The notes below the pieces were generated by a model. That model had not been told where the DNA came from. It ran no database searches and saw only the letters and a program-made list of their open reading frames with translations. Of a DNA stretch of 64,000 nucleotides, positions 10,800 through 20,574 are shown piece after piece; position 1 is the first letter of the stretch; the number at the start of each line of letters is the position of its first letter. Origin of the DNA: Schistocephalus solidus (lineage: Eukaryota > Platyhelminthes > Cestoda > Diphyllobothriidea > Diphyllobothriidae); contig WEDG01001079.1 in assembly GCA_017591395.1 (NCBI GenBank), positions 1 to 64,000 of the forward strand, in the 5' to 3' direction. Both the position numbers and the translations under genes were made by a program.

Positions 10800-13310
10800 G
10801 ATTCATATCCTCTCTTCTTATGGCACTGATATTGCGCGTTTTTCAGAAATCCAGTTACCTAGGTCCGGCAAAAGGGCAATCAAAGTGACCGGATCGTATA
10901 TAACTAAGCACTTTATTGCAGTATTGTGCATGGCTACTCCGGCAAAAAAAATCTTCGCATTTGCAGTAAACTTGAGAGATAAAATTTTATGGCGTGGGAG
11001 TCGGTCTCCATTGTTCTCCGGTGTATGACTGAGAGCCACCACTAAATCCCGATTTTCATTCGGATGTTCCCTCCTATTTCCTGTTCATCTACCTCGAGAG
11101 TGTTCCTGGGGTTTGAATCATGGTTCTTTTATGACCCCTACATCCCCGGCAAGTTTTGGACCTACTGGTGCTAGTGACGGCTGACGTCCTGATTTCGCTT
11201 ATAGTTATTTCGGTTATGGTTACCACCAGATTCCTCGATCGGAAGCACACCTGCTGACGGAGTGACAAGCACCACGTAAAATGACTTAATTGGCGGAAAA
11301 AATACTCTCCGTGATTATCGGCTAGTTCTTGTTGCCGAGGCAGATAGCAAGTACAGCCCAGTTACCGTGGTTACGAGATTGTGGCTATATCTCAAGGTGT
11401 TGGAGAGAGTCAGTGCAGTCCAAAATCTCTGTCCTGGTAACCTTACATGCACTTTACCAGTCCATCGTCCTATCTAGGGCCTTATCAATGACCTTGCTTT
11501 CCCGGAACAACATGGCGCCCAGCTGCCCTGGTAATGAGGACTCAATCCGTACTTAGTACAATCTGCCGACCAACAAGGCCTACCTAAGGAGCTATGACGC
11601 CATGGGAGACAGATCAGTCTCGGGAGGAGCGGGTACGATCGTTGGAACGTGAGGTTTACTGGCCTGAACTGTGAGCTGCTCGAGTCGTGGTTCTCTGGCC
11701 CTCAGTTCATCAACAAGTGCAGTGAGATCCCATTCCCATATCCTATGCTGAGGCTTTGCCTGAGCTGGAGAATCTATCACGTGGGACGACCAACACCTGC
11801 AATGGCAGAAACAACTTTCCGGGTAGTTATCACGTCAACATGGATGATGAACTCATGGCGATTAAAAACCCGACCGTGGACAGCCAAGGCATCGTCGCAT
11901 CAAAACGACCCCAAGCGGTGCTAGCGAGAGTTTCTAGTTGTAGTACATATGTCATCGCGTGGCTACTACGTACTATAAATACTGCTAACCTTTTGACTTT
12001 ATTACCCTTATCTGCGGCTGTTCCTGATGATGGTTCAAGTGGGAATCCGAAACATAAAACCGATAAAATTCCAGTTCCAGCGATCGCATCTTCTCCATCT
12101 GAACTGCTTCCTTGAACTCGCCTGTTCGCTTCTGTCAGCTTCTGTCACTCTTTTCTCTTCGCAAGACAAACTGTTGGCGGGGATGAATCTGCTGTGGAAG
12201 CATTCTATTCCAAATGAATAGACCTTCAAGGGAAGAGAGCTGTTTCAAAATTTTCTCGTCATAAAGAATTTACTAAGGAACTCTTGCAGCCTGGCCCAGT
12301 CCAGAGTATGACTGAGTTGCCTCTCAGCTGGCATTCTTCAGTTTGCGGTTATTAGAGCGTCTTGATAGTTACTAGTACTTTCGGTTGTAAATAAGCTCCG
12401 GATACGGATGTACGGTTAACCTCTTGGAATCAAGCCGACTGGGCATCAGGCCCGAAGCACGCGCCGTATCATTAAGCCGTCTACCTTCTTTGTTTCCAAG
12501 CACACAGCTGTCTTTTAAGGTTACTCACCTTTATCAAGCACACTTTACGCTACCCCATACGCGCTTATCTTCAACCACTCGATTTACTTCAGCACGATCA
12601 TGGCCATCCGTGCCTAAATTGATGGAACGGGCACCGGGCACACAACAAGCAGCCTTGATCTATTTTCGACGCACCCAATGAAGCAGATGACAGCACCTGC
12701 TATCATTTTCGCAGACACAACTTAAAAACGTTGGTTCACATCCTGACCATGTCGGTGGCCGCTGTCACCCGCTGCGGGTTCTTTTGCCACCCCCTCCCAG
12801 TGATACCGCCTACCGAAAATTTTAACCTGCTCTATTGCTACCACAGCTTCCAACCCTAGTGTTAGCCAAATGATGCGTTGAAGGTCTCACCGCAACACGG
12901 ACTCAGCTTGGGCGGTCGCCGACCACTTCTATTTACTGCCATCATCGCAAATTTCAGACTGGGAATGTTTTGTTTTTGGATGACCGCGCCTACCCCACAA
13001 AACGCCCGAATCACAAGCAAATGAGCTGGTGATTTACTCGCACTTCCTGTCGTAGTGCAGCGGAATATTCCAAAATTAACTTTCTCACAGCTTTTAAGAT
13101 TGTAATGTAATAAGACAAAACCCGTAGAATGTTTATATGCCGTTAAGCACGCATTTCTTCCTCGCGACTGTTACTGTCCCTTTTTTTGGTGTTTATGGTT
13201 TATGCAGTAAGTCTTTTTGCAGTAGTCATCTCTCAAATGTCTACCGGCTGTTTCACCCGATCTACCGTAACAACGCATTTCTGAGCTGTGAATAAAATTA
13301 TGTTTTATTT
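10800..13310. other. Stretch without recognised genes upstream of WDR13
   Basis: No convincing homology. A small minus-strand frame at 11780-11592 has biased composition (DELRAREPRLEQL) and could be a gene or element fragment, but I do not recognise it. The last few hundred bases presumably hold the WDR13 promoter; no clear TATA box or initiator can be defended. Confidence 0.35.
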
Positions 13311-13344
13311 GTAGGCTACTCCTCCTACTTTGAATGGGAAACTT

Positions 13345-13815
13345 ATGTTGCAACATATCCCCGAACACCTACCGCTTCCTATGCCGGACTCCTGCTCCAC
13401 AAAGTCGGCTAATATTAATCACGTTTGGCAACTGATCGTTGCTGTCGATGCAGCCTTCCTGTACAATAAGGCGATTTCTACATGTTTACCTCCTGATCAG
13501 CGACACTTGTACCTTCGCAGACGTAGTCAGTTAGCTCGATGCAAATGCCCGAATGTTAATTCGGCTGTAACACATAAAACTGTCGAAGCTGCCGACCCTA
13601 CACTGCGTTCGGAATACCTGTCTTTGAGAAAGATATTACTGACACTGAAATATGGGAATCTGGTGCCCCTACAGTCACAACCACCAGCGTCAGTCCCAAC
13701 TGAAAACTCATCTTCTTTTAATGTCCTTTTGGAAAAATATCAGAGAGATGACCCACGTCTCCGGGTTCGGCGTTTGGACTCCTTCTCAACCTCCTCGGTT
13801 TCTTCTCTTTCTCAG
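13345..13815 (+). CDS. WDR13: WDR13 coding exon 1
   Basis: 157 codons, N-terminal helical region before the propeller. The frame is open back to the acceptor TTTGTAG at 13308-13314; the first ATG in it is at 13345, which I take as the start. It ends TCTCAG with donor GTAACC at 13816 (phase 0). An 86-base intron follows. Confidence 0.8.
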
Positions 13816-16800
13816 GTAACCTACCACTGTGCAATGTGTCTTTTCTGCCCACAGTTTATTGTGGCTGTTTCGTTAAAAGAAATTTTTTTGCTCCCTCCTA
13901 GCATAGAGTTGCGCACATGCGAAAACGTCATCCAGATGACTCCCTGAGCAGCGGGTATGCCTTTTCAGGCATAGAGACCATTTTCGATCACCACAAAGGT
14001 AAGCTGAACAAAGGGTCTTTTTTCTCCGGGGTTCGTTTCCTCAGGATTTAGGCGATTTATTTCGCTTGTTTTTCAAATAATTATAATTATATTTAATAAA
14101 TCATATAAATATTAAATAAATTATATAATTATAGATTAAATTATAAATACTCTTAAAATGTTCACTTTTCTAGTTTGCTGCGTTTTATCCCTTTTTGACT
14201 CCACAGTATGCGCCAAAACTCACGAAGTACTAGCTGAAATCTTTGTTTTTTTTGGTGGTGTCGAGGCCCGATTGGTAGATGGAAGAACAGTAGAGCGGGT
14301 TCGGGAAACAAACTTTATTATCAGCTTGTGAACACAGGGCGAATGTCTTAACCAAACAATCGCCTGAGCCCTGAGCGTTCTGGGACACTGCGGACTATCG
14401 CGTGCCAATCGTGCAGAGCGATCTTAAACTTTCTGACCTATGGCGTGTTGGTCGTGGATTGGACATTTCGCGCCCGAGAATCTCCTCACTTGAAAATCTC
14501 GGATGTTCGACCCGTTGTCGATTGGGCCACACGCGTGAGCAAAGGCATAACACGTGAGCTCGACGATGCAACGCATGCTGATTGGCTGCCAGATTTAGCG
14601 TGTAAATTTCGCGGTCGGTTTGGCCTGTTGCATCGTGTGTGGTTACGTCTTCGTTTCACCTTAGGCCGTGACTCCTCACAATTTCCGTTCTTCATAACAG
14701 GTGGGGTATTTCTCAAAATGTTAATAAAAAAAATCTCGAGGGATAGCAACGCAAGGAAATAGGAAATAGTCCGTGTGTGGGTTCAAGTGGTTTAGCTTTC
14801 TCGGTCACTGTGTCTACTGGCCATCCGGGCCGTCTTGACATCGGAACATGACTAATGAGTGGGGCTACACGATATAGCATACTGGCACCTCAGGCACCAG
14901 CTAAAAGCCCACACACGTGTTTCGCTTATATTCTGCCGCTGCTTGACATAGCGTCGAGGGGTTTGGCTCATTAGAGGGTCTCCCAGCATTTCCCGTGTGC
15001 CGTATGGTAGATGCTCCCTGTTTTAAAATTGCTGATTTTACTTTCCTCTGGCATTGATAGTTGATTTGGAGTAAATCAGCCAGAACTAATGTTTATAGGC
15101 ATATACCGAAATTTAATATGAATGCTTGGACCGAAGTCCATCAACCACTGCGGTATAACCGTGTAATATTCATTAAACTGCCATTTCTGGCTTATAAGCC
15201 ATCATCAGCCAGTCATACACAATCTTAGGTGTGCACCACCTATTGAATATAGGAGAATATGCGGACTCCACGTGTTGAAGTGGAAGAAGAAAAGACGATC
15301 TCTGGGGTAGAAGATTTAATTATCTAACGTTTCACAATCATGCTCGAGCGCATCCTCGGAGATAGAGAATAGAGAAAATTCATGGTTTAAATAGGTCTAT
15401 CCGCCTCGCTCCTCTTTAGTCCTCCTCTCGTGCGCAAATGGTGCCTGGCAGTCTCATTGCAATTTGTAGGCCGATGTTGTGGTTGATAGAGTTGGCGTCT
15501 GACTGCCAGGCTTCGATGACTTCTCTCGCCAGTCTGCTTTCGGTTCGGCTGAGCACTGGGGTCCCGTAAAAGTCGAACTGGTGGTTGTTTTCTAGACTGC
15601 GCATGGTGACGTGTGATCGTACATTCTTTCGCATTACGGCCAAAGCATGCTCGTGCATGCGCGTACTCAATCGTTTGTTGGTCATACCGCAGTAGTTGGC
15701 TGGGCAGTCTAGACGTTGACGTGGTAAATAACGCCTGACGTGGTAGTCGACCCTTTGGTTGCATGACTAAGCGATGGATAGTGGACTTCGGTCGGTGTCG
15801 AAAGCCCGAGTTTAGCGGTCTTAGCACACCCAGTGGCTTCGGAGACGTTCCTCACATAAAGCACGAAACGGAAAGTTTCAGGTCTTTGTTTAAGCTCACC
15901 ATTAGTCTTTGTTTGCCTTTAATGCAAACATTTGTTTACGAAGCTGCGCCAATATCCATTTGCGAGGAAGAGGCACCATAGGGTTTTACATTATCGGTGC
16001 TTCTCAGCCTCTGTGCTGCAGTGTGTCTGGATGCGGCGAAAAAGTGATCAGACGCAACTGCGTTTATGCGATAGGGGCTTATTGTTGTCGTAGTGAAGAA
16101 TTTTCTCAGTGTTCTTCGATTTTCGAAACATGCCAGTCTGAAAGGTCCCGTCCTCCAGCCTTGATATCAGAACATTGAGAAAAGGGAGCGTTCCGTCCAC
16201 TCCTTCCTCCATTGTGAATTGTCTTCTTCCATATATATATATATATATATAGAAATTATTTGGGAAAAAAATAGAAACTTTAATGCGTAAATTTTCGAGA
16301 CGGGTCCCCCAGCTCGTCGTCAGACTACGGGCAGTGTACAGGAACAATTAATTAATTTACCATGTTAAACAAAGGATTCTGAGATTGGGCAAAATCCGAA
16401 CCAATAGGCTTTGAGTGTATTTCGTCATCCCGTCGTGATTGGTTGTGCGCGTTTGAATTTTTTTCTTTAACGATTTTTGTATGTGGCATCCAAATCGATA
16501 TGCCGGTTGATGCATGCCTCATCTGAGTGCATTGCTTCCAGGAATTCACGGCCTTTTCTGATTGGGCAGATGCCAACAATCCGTGTTTTCTCCCATGCAA
16601 ATTTATGTCCGGTTTCCAGTGTATGCATAGCCACTTGAGATAAATGGTCTCGTCTTCTAACCGCCAACTGATGTTCGTGTAGGCGGGTTGAGACAGATTT
16701 CCCAGTTTGGCCACAATAAACGGCATTACAACTGGAACATGGAATTTTGTAGACAACACCTTTTTTATCAAGGTAGCTAATCCTGTCCTTAGGGTATACA

Positions 16801-19800
16801 AGCTGTGAGCTGGGATTTATCGAGATCATGCACCGAAGAACTACTCCACGCCTACGTCACTGATGTACCTGCCGATGCTTTACTTCAACTCCCTAGACCT
16901 TTGTCTAGAAACCAATTTATCCTTCTCCGGCCAATGCTATCAACAACTTAATGGAGCCCCTATGGGGTCGCCCATATCCGGCTTCCTGGCTGAAGCTGTA
17001 ATGCAGAAATTGGAATCGATAGCTCTCCCTGGTGTTAAACCAAAATTGTGGTTGTGATACGTTGATGATACATTTGTCATCGTCAAGAAAGAACTATTAG
17101 ATCTGCTCCACAAAAATCTAAACTCAACATTTCCAGGAATTGAATTTACGTTCGAGACGGAAGCTGATGGACAACTCCCATTTCTGGATGCCCTCGTACA
17201 TCGGAAAACTGATGGATCACTCCACACCTCAGTTTACCGCAAAGAAACATATTCTGAGGTCATCCTACACTTTGAGAGTAATCATCCTATCTCTTACAAA
17301 AGGAGTTCTGTCTACAGTCTCCTAAATTGAGCCAAAACACACTGCTCTGATGAAGAAAGTTATCGAGCAGAAATGAAATACCTTTAACTTGTTCTCTAAA
17401 AATGGATACCCCCGTGACTTCGTGTATCGATGTCTAAAGCGACAAGATGTCAGCAACCAAATAACCGAGAAACTGGAGGACCTGCATGCTCCAGATGATA
17501 CCGCTACCGTGGAGACACGATGGTGTCAACTGCGAAATGTCATCCAGTCCACCGCCCTCGATGTACTCGGACGCGCACACCGACGACACCAGGACTGGTT
17601 TGACGACAATGACGCCGACATCAGCAACTTACTCGCGGAGAAGAATAGACTACACAAAGCCTACATGGACCTTCGGACTGACGCCACCAAAGCAGCCTTT
17701 TTCAGATGCCGGCGCCTTGTACAACAACGGCTGCGGGAGATGCAGGATGCCTGGATGATCCGAAAGGCTGAGGGAAATCCAGGGGTATGCGGACCGCAAG
17801 GAAATGAAAAACTTCTTCAAAGCCATCAAAGCCATCTACGGCTCGTGTATCAAGGGGTCCGCACCGCTGCTCAGCTCTGACGGCACAACACTGCTGACAG
17901 AGAAATCGCAAATTCTGAAGCGCTGGGCCGAGCACTTCAGAAGTGTCCTTAATTGCTCATCAGCCATCTCCGATGCTGCCATTGACCGGCTCCCTCAAGT
18001 GGACACGAACAATGATCTGGATCTGCCGCCTTCCCTACCAGAAACCATCCGGGCCGTGCAGCAGATTTGCAGCGGTAAAGCACTGGGATCCGACGCAATC
18101 CCACCGGAAGTCTACAAGCACGGTGGGCCCCGGCTGATGTCAGAACTCACAACACTGTTCCAGGAGATGTGGCGCCAAGGACAAGTTCCTCAGGATTTCA
18201 AAGACGCGACCATCGTCCATCTCTACAAACGGAAGGGGAACCGGCAACTCTGTGATAATCACAGAGGCATCTCGTTGCTCAACATCGCCGGGAAGATCTT
18301 CGCCCGTATCCTTCTCATATTCGCTAGGCAACCACATCTTGTTCAAATTTTTCACTCGAGGAAACGCTACCTTTTGGTTTTAAAAAGTTTTTAACCGTGA
18401 AATTTTGAAGACTGTACAATTTCTATGCAAATCTCACCTTATCTGTTTCTTTATTAATGACCTTCGTGATGTATCGTCCACGTCCATTGCAAAATGTTAT
18501 GTTATCTTTTTAATAGCATAAAAGGAATTTATGATATTCCTTTCACGGAAGGTAGGCTTGTAGACTGAAATCCATAAACGCAACTTCAACGGCAGATCGG
18601 GCTGGAAGTGATTCGGCAATTTAAAAAACTCTTGATACCGAAACGTTCCCTTTGAGTATATCATTTTAATATGTGATTTGCTGTCAAATGAGTACAAGAA
18701 AATATATTTTTGCTTCTGTTCTCTATCGAATAAATTTGAATTTTTAAGAGCATCTAAAATCCATTGCAAAGGTACACACTACTTAATTATTCGTTTTTTT
18801 TATCATAGGGTGTTTTCAGGAGGTCAAAAAACGTTCCTTCAAAAGTGGGCATCGTGCTGTGTCTGAAGTATTTTGGGATTATGCTCCAAGATAATAAATA
18901 TTACATTTCGACTTAAATACTCGGTAATATAAAACGCATTTTAACTTTATGGTTAACATTGCACGTGATCGGTGTACTGACTGTATCTGGTTTCTTAGCA
19001 AGCGTTTATGTTGAGAGGCAAACCAGTCTTAGTGCAGTGATGCCCAAATTTCATGCTCAGCTATTTGCCCTCATTTTGCCTTAGACTCTATCACTCGTAT
19101 CCGCTTTCCACACAACGACTCCAGCCGACTGGCTGTCGCTTCGGCAGACGGCACCATCTCCATCTGCCACATCGTCCCTCTCGCAGGTGGGCAGGGGCAG
19201 ACAGAAGAAGAAAACGAACAGGGAGACGCGACGACGTCCTTCTCCGTATCTTCTCCCCCAATAACGTGGTTCCGACTGCCGAACCCAGGGACAGCTGCTG
19301 CTGTGATGGACATCTCCTGGTCGACGATCAACGACTTCCTAATCTCTGCTTCCCTTGACGGCTCTCTGTGTCTGTGGGACGTCCAGAAGTCCAATCTGGC
19401 CCGCCACTTTTCTGCCGGTGACCTGAACGCCGGTGGTCTCTTGGCCTGTGAATTTCACCCAGCCAATAACAACTACCTAGCCATATCGGGCACACGGGGC
19501 GTTGTGCAGGTTAGTCGGATGAGTAAAATAGTTGTGTCAGGCGTTGTCCTAACGTTTGTTTTATCTCGACATGTGGCCACTATTTCCACTCCCGCCGGCC
19601 TTTGTCACGCCATCGCATTTGCTCTCTCTCTCTCTCTTCCTTCTTATCCCCCTCCCCCTTCTCCATAGATTGTTAACCTCTCCACAGGGCGAGCTCTAAA
19701 GGATGGTCGTGATCAACTGCACCTACCGAAGAACCGGCATGTCCTTACTCTGCCCTGTCTAACGCGTGAAGACCTATCACATCACCTAGGACAGGGATGC

Positions 19801-20574
19801 GTCACGTGTCTGGCCTTCGACATGGCCTCCGTACCATGTCTGTGGGTGGGCACTGATCAGGGTCTGATCCAGTCATACCTCTGCGACTCGTACACGGGAC
19901 GCCTGACTCGCGCTCGTCGGCTTCAACTGAATCTCGCCCATATCCCCGAGACTGCGCCGGCACCGGCGCCGACTCCAAAACCCGTAACGCTAGGCCACCG
20001 CGCTGACCCGCAGAAGGGAAAGGGTAAAAAGGCCTGGTTTGGTGGTGCTGGTGGCAGCGGCAAAGCCATGAATGGCGGTCATCTGCCCAGCGTAACCAGT
20101 TTGGTGGCGCGTTCTTGGATCAACCACTCCGACAGCGCGACCTACCTCCTTGCCAACGCCGCCGGTCTCGGCCTCCTGGTCTTTCGCGTTGTCAGTGCGG
20201 ATGGCCAACTGACTCTGTTCCGCCAGTTTGACCTTTCTCACACTCCCCTGGGCGTACGGCCGCTCACAAACAGCTACGGCCTCCACCTGCTGCATTCCTG
20301 TTTTGCTCCTCTCATCTCCTTCCGAGCTGGTGCCTGCGCTGTCTCTGCTGGCGAGGAGGGTAATGTGTACATCTTTGAGGTGCTCTCCTCAACGACATCC
20401 GGTCAAGAGGTAGGTCAGTACGGGCTAACTGGCCGCTGTCTTACCTACTTCCAGGGTCACACGGGACCGGTAGCTGACGTGGCGCTCAGCTGGGATGAGA
20501 GCGTCCTCGCTTCAGCTGATGAACAGGGAAAAGTTATTCTTTGGCGGCGCCAACCGCGCAGTGCTTCGGAGTAG
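13345..20574 (+). CDS. WDR13: WDR13 homologue, WD-repeat protein (whole gene, coding exons joined)
   Basis: Four coding exons: 13345-13815, 13902-13998, 19085-19509 and 19669-20574, about 632 residues. All introns are GT-AG and phases agree (0, 1, 0). The N-terminus (VWQLIVAVDA, YLRRRSQLARC, LRSEYLSLRKILL) matches the WD-free N-terminal part of vertebrate WDR13. SSGYAFSGIETIFDHH precedes the first blade, and the last blade (GHTGPVADVALSWDES, KVILWRRQ) matches the WDR13 C-terminus. WDR13 is a predicted beta-propeller scaffold, nuclear in mammals; its job in flatworms is unknown. It is longer than the human protein (485 residues), mainly through a Pro/Ala/Gly/Lys-rich insert near 19950-20070. 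A polypyrimidine-AG acceptor at 13314 just before the first ATG suits either a 5' UTR intron or spliced-leader addition. Confidence 0.85.
13902..13998 (+). CDS. WDR13: WDR13 coding exon 2
   Basis: 97 bases reading HRVAHMRKRHPDD, then SLSSGYAFSGIETIFDHHK. The acceptor is a long T/C run ending CCTCCTAG at 13901, the donor is AAAG/GTAAGC, phase 1. The split codon G/AC gives Asp at the join to exon 3, exactly where vertebrate WDR13 has FDQHVDE. Confidence 0.8.
14065..14150. repeat. AT-rich low-complexity patch
   Basis: Almost only A and T, built from variants of AATTATA and AAATATT, with several short inverted repeats. Lies inside WDR13 intron 2. Confidence 0.6.
15180..15214 (-). ncRNA. Dispersed hammerhead-ribozyme-like core
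   Basis: The minus strand carries the core CTGATGA, then a perfect five-pair stem II (TGGCT/AGCCA with loop TATA), then GAAA. GACTGG precedes the core, as in the satellite at 22.6-26 kb. The strand that should complete stem I after the cleavage site is lost (TAATGA instead of CCGGTC), so self-cleavage is unlikely. It is a stray, old copy of the satellite ribozyme. Confidence 0.55.
15321..15364 (-). ncRNA. PLE hammerhead-like motif 1 (degenerate)
   Basis: On the minus strand, stem I TATCT/AGATA pairs perfectly over five bases (15364-15360 with 15325-15321). The core reads CCGAGGA (one change from CUGANGA), followed after an imperfect stem II by GAAAC and the palindromic minimal stem III ACGT. 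The layout fits the minimal type I hammerheads known from PLEs. The core change and a misplaced stem II suggest it is inactive. Confidence 0.5.
15416..15685 (-). pseudogene. PLE 1 GIY-YIG endonuclease fragment
   Basis: An open frame of 89 codons: NKRLSTRMHEHALAVMRKN, then HVTMRSLENNH and DANSINHNIGLQIAM. The conserved Arg of the R-x3-H block is present. The GIY-like strand just upstream (PANYCGM) is in frame but follows a frameshift. In intact PLEs the domain nicks DNA for target-primed reverse transcription. Confidence 0.65.
16231..16250. repeat. (AT)10 microsatellite
   Basis: Ten AT units at the junction of two PLE copies. Confidence 0.9.
16270..16829 (-). mobile_element. Penelope-like element 2 (GIY-YIG nuclease and 3' end)
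   Basis: The minus frame 16829-16467 reads GVVYKIPCSSCNAVYCGQTG, then SVSTRLHEHQLAVRRRD and LETGHKFAWEKTRIV. It is a near-complete GIY-YIG domain of the PLE type, with the Cys-x2-Cys of the PLE knuckle before the second strand. About 140 bases downstream on the same strand comes a hammerhead-like core CTGACGA with GAG/CTC stem II and GAAA (16323-16293). PLE 1 follows, giving a head-to-tail pair. Confidence 0.75.
16288..16335 (-). ncRNA. PLE hammerhead-like motif 2 (weak)
   Basis: The minus strand has core CTGACGA (16323-16317), a G/C-rich stem II closed by GAG/CTC, GAAA at 16296-16293, and a palindromic AATT in place of stem III. Stem I is weak (two clear pairs). It sits where motif 1 sits relative to the nuclease, which is the main support. 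Confidence 0.4.
16840..17447 (+). mobile_element. Penelope-like element 3, reverse transcriptase fragment
   Basis: The plus strand reads TDVPADALLQL, then DLCLETNLSFSGQCYQQLNG, APMGSPISGFLAEAVMQKLE, YVDDTFVIVKK (catalytic Asp pair), LPFLDALVHR and FSKNGYPRDFVYRCLKRQ. These are the PLE RT blocks in order, including the telomerase-like GAPMGSP. An in-frame TGA at 17055-17057, just before YVDD, and frameshifts near 16890 and 17330 kill it. It lies head to head with the minus-strand PLE 2. Confidence 0.75.
17448..18315 (+). mobile_element. RTE-like LINE fragment 1 (linker and start of RT)
   Basis: The plus strand reads HQDWFDDNDADISNLLAEKN, FRCRRLVQQRLREMQDAW, then (frame 17804) KNFFKAIKAIYGS, SQILKRWAEHF, GSDAIPPEVYKHGG, QGQVPQDFKDATIVHLYKRK and NHRGISLLNIAGKIFARILL. 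This is the endonuclease-RT linker and first RT blocks of the RTE-type LINEs common in flatworms. It stops abruptly at about 18312, before the catalytic palm. One frameshift lies near 17790. It joins PLE 3 in the same frame at 17447. Confidence 0.75.
18316..19084. other. Unrecognised AT-rich intron sequence
   Basis: End of WDR13 intron 2; frames here are short and resemble nothing known to me. Confidence 0.4.
19085..19509 (+). CDS. WDR13: WDR13 coding exon 3 (first WD repeats)
   Basis: After the split Asp codon the frame reads SITRIRFPHNDSSRLAVASA, DGTISICHIVP, then MDISWSTINDFLISASLDGS, LCLWDVQ and LLACEFHPANNNYLAISGT. These match the first blades of WDR13, including the N-N-N block. Donor CAG/GTTAGT at 19510, phase 0. 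Confidence 0.85.
19510..19668 (+). other. WDR13 intron 3
   Basis: 159 bases, donor GTTAGT, acceptor after a (CT)n and C-rich pyrimidine tract ending CTCCATAG. The (CT)n run at 19622-19638 is a microsatellite that doubles as polypyrimidine tract. Confidence 0.8.
19669..20574 (+). CDS. WDR13: WDR13 coding exon 4 (last WD repeats and stop)
   Basis: Reads IVNLSTGRALKDG, then LWVGTDQGLIQSYLCDSYTG, RLTRARRLQLNL, a low-complexity Ala/Pro then Gly/Lys insert, ARSWINHSDSATYLLANAAG, LISFRAGACAVSAGEEGNVY, and the last blade to TAG at 20572-20574. A possible 45-base intron (GTAGGT at 20410 to TTCCAG at 20454) lies in frame. Removing it joins SGQE to GHTGPVADV, closer to vertebrate WDR13, so this exon may really be two. 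Confidence 0.85.
   Translation: MVNLSTGRALKDGRDQLHLPKNRHVLTLPCLTREDLSHHLGQGCVTCLAFDMASVPCLWVGTDQGLIQSYLCDSYTGRLTRARRLQLNLAHIPETAPAPAPTPKPVTLGHRADPQKGKGKKAWFGGAGGSGKAMNGGHLPSVTSLVARSWINHSDSATYLLANAAGLGLLVFRVVSADGQLTLFRQFDLSHTPLGVRPLTNSYGLHLLHSCFAPLISFRAGACAVSAGEEGNVYIFEVLSSTTSGQEVGQYGLTGRCLTYFQGHTGPVADVALSWDESVLASADEQGKVILWRRQPRSASE

Larger units (their letters stand above)
15300..16215 (-). mobile_element. Penelope-like element 1 (RT end, GIY-YIG nuclease, 3' hammerhead-like motif)
   Basis: Read on minus: RT C-terminal block at 16215-16048 (QFTMEEGVDGTLPFLNVLIS and SHKRSCV, matching the + copy at 17150-17300), a broken linker, a GIY-YIG-type nuclease at 15740-15416 (NYCGMTNKRLSTRMHEHALAV), then a hammerhead-like motif at 15364-15321. 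This is the gene order of the 3' half of a PLE. Frameshifts separate the RT end from the nuclease. Confidence 0.7.
13999..19084 (+). other. WDR13 intron 2 (5.1 kb) filled with retroelement debris
   Basis: The intron runs from GTAAGC at 13999 to the acceptor TTGCCTTAG at 19084. In order it holds a very AT-rich patch (14065-14150), a stretch of unknown sequence to about 15110, a dispersed hammerhead/tRNA-satellite fragment (about 15180), PLE pieces on both strands (15300-17447), an RTE fragment (17448-18315), and unrecognised AT-rich sequence to the acceptor. The other two introns are only 86 and 159 bases, so the insertions probably account for its size. Confidence 0.7.

Noticed and set aside
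14445..14762. Overlapping open frames on both strands (14445-14762 + and 14486-14749 -)
   Set aside because: No motif or similarity on either strand; lies inside a WDR13 intron.
19053..19358. Open frame of 101 codons on plus
   Set aside because: Out-of-frame reading over WDR13 exon 3; the WD-repeat frame is the one joined in phase to exons 2 and 4.
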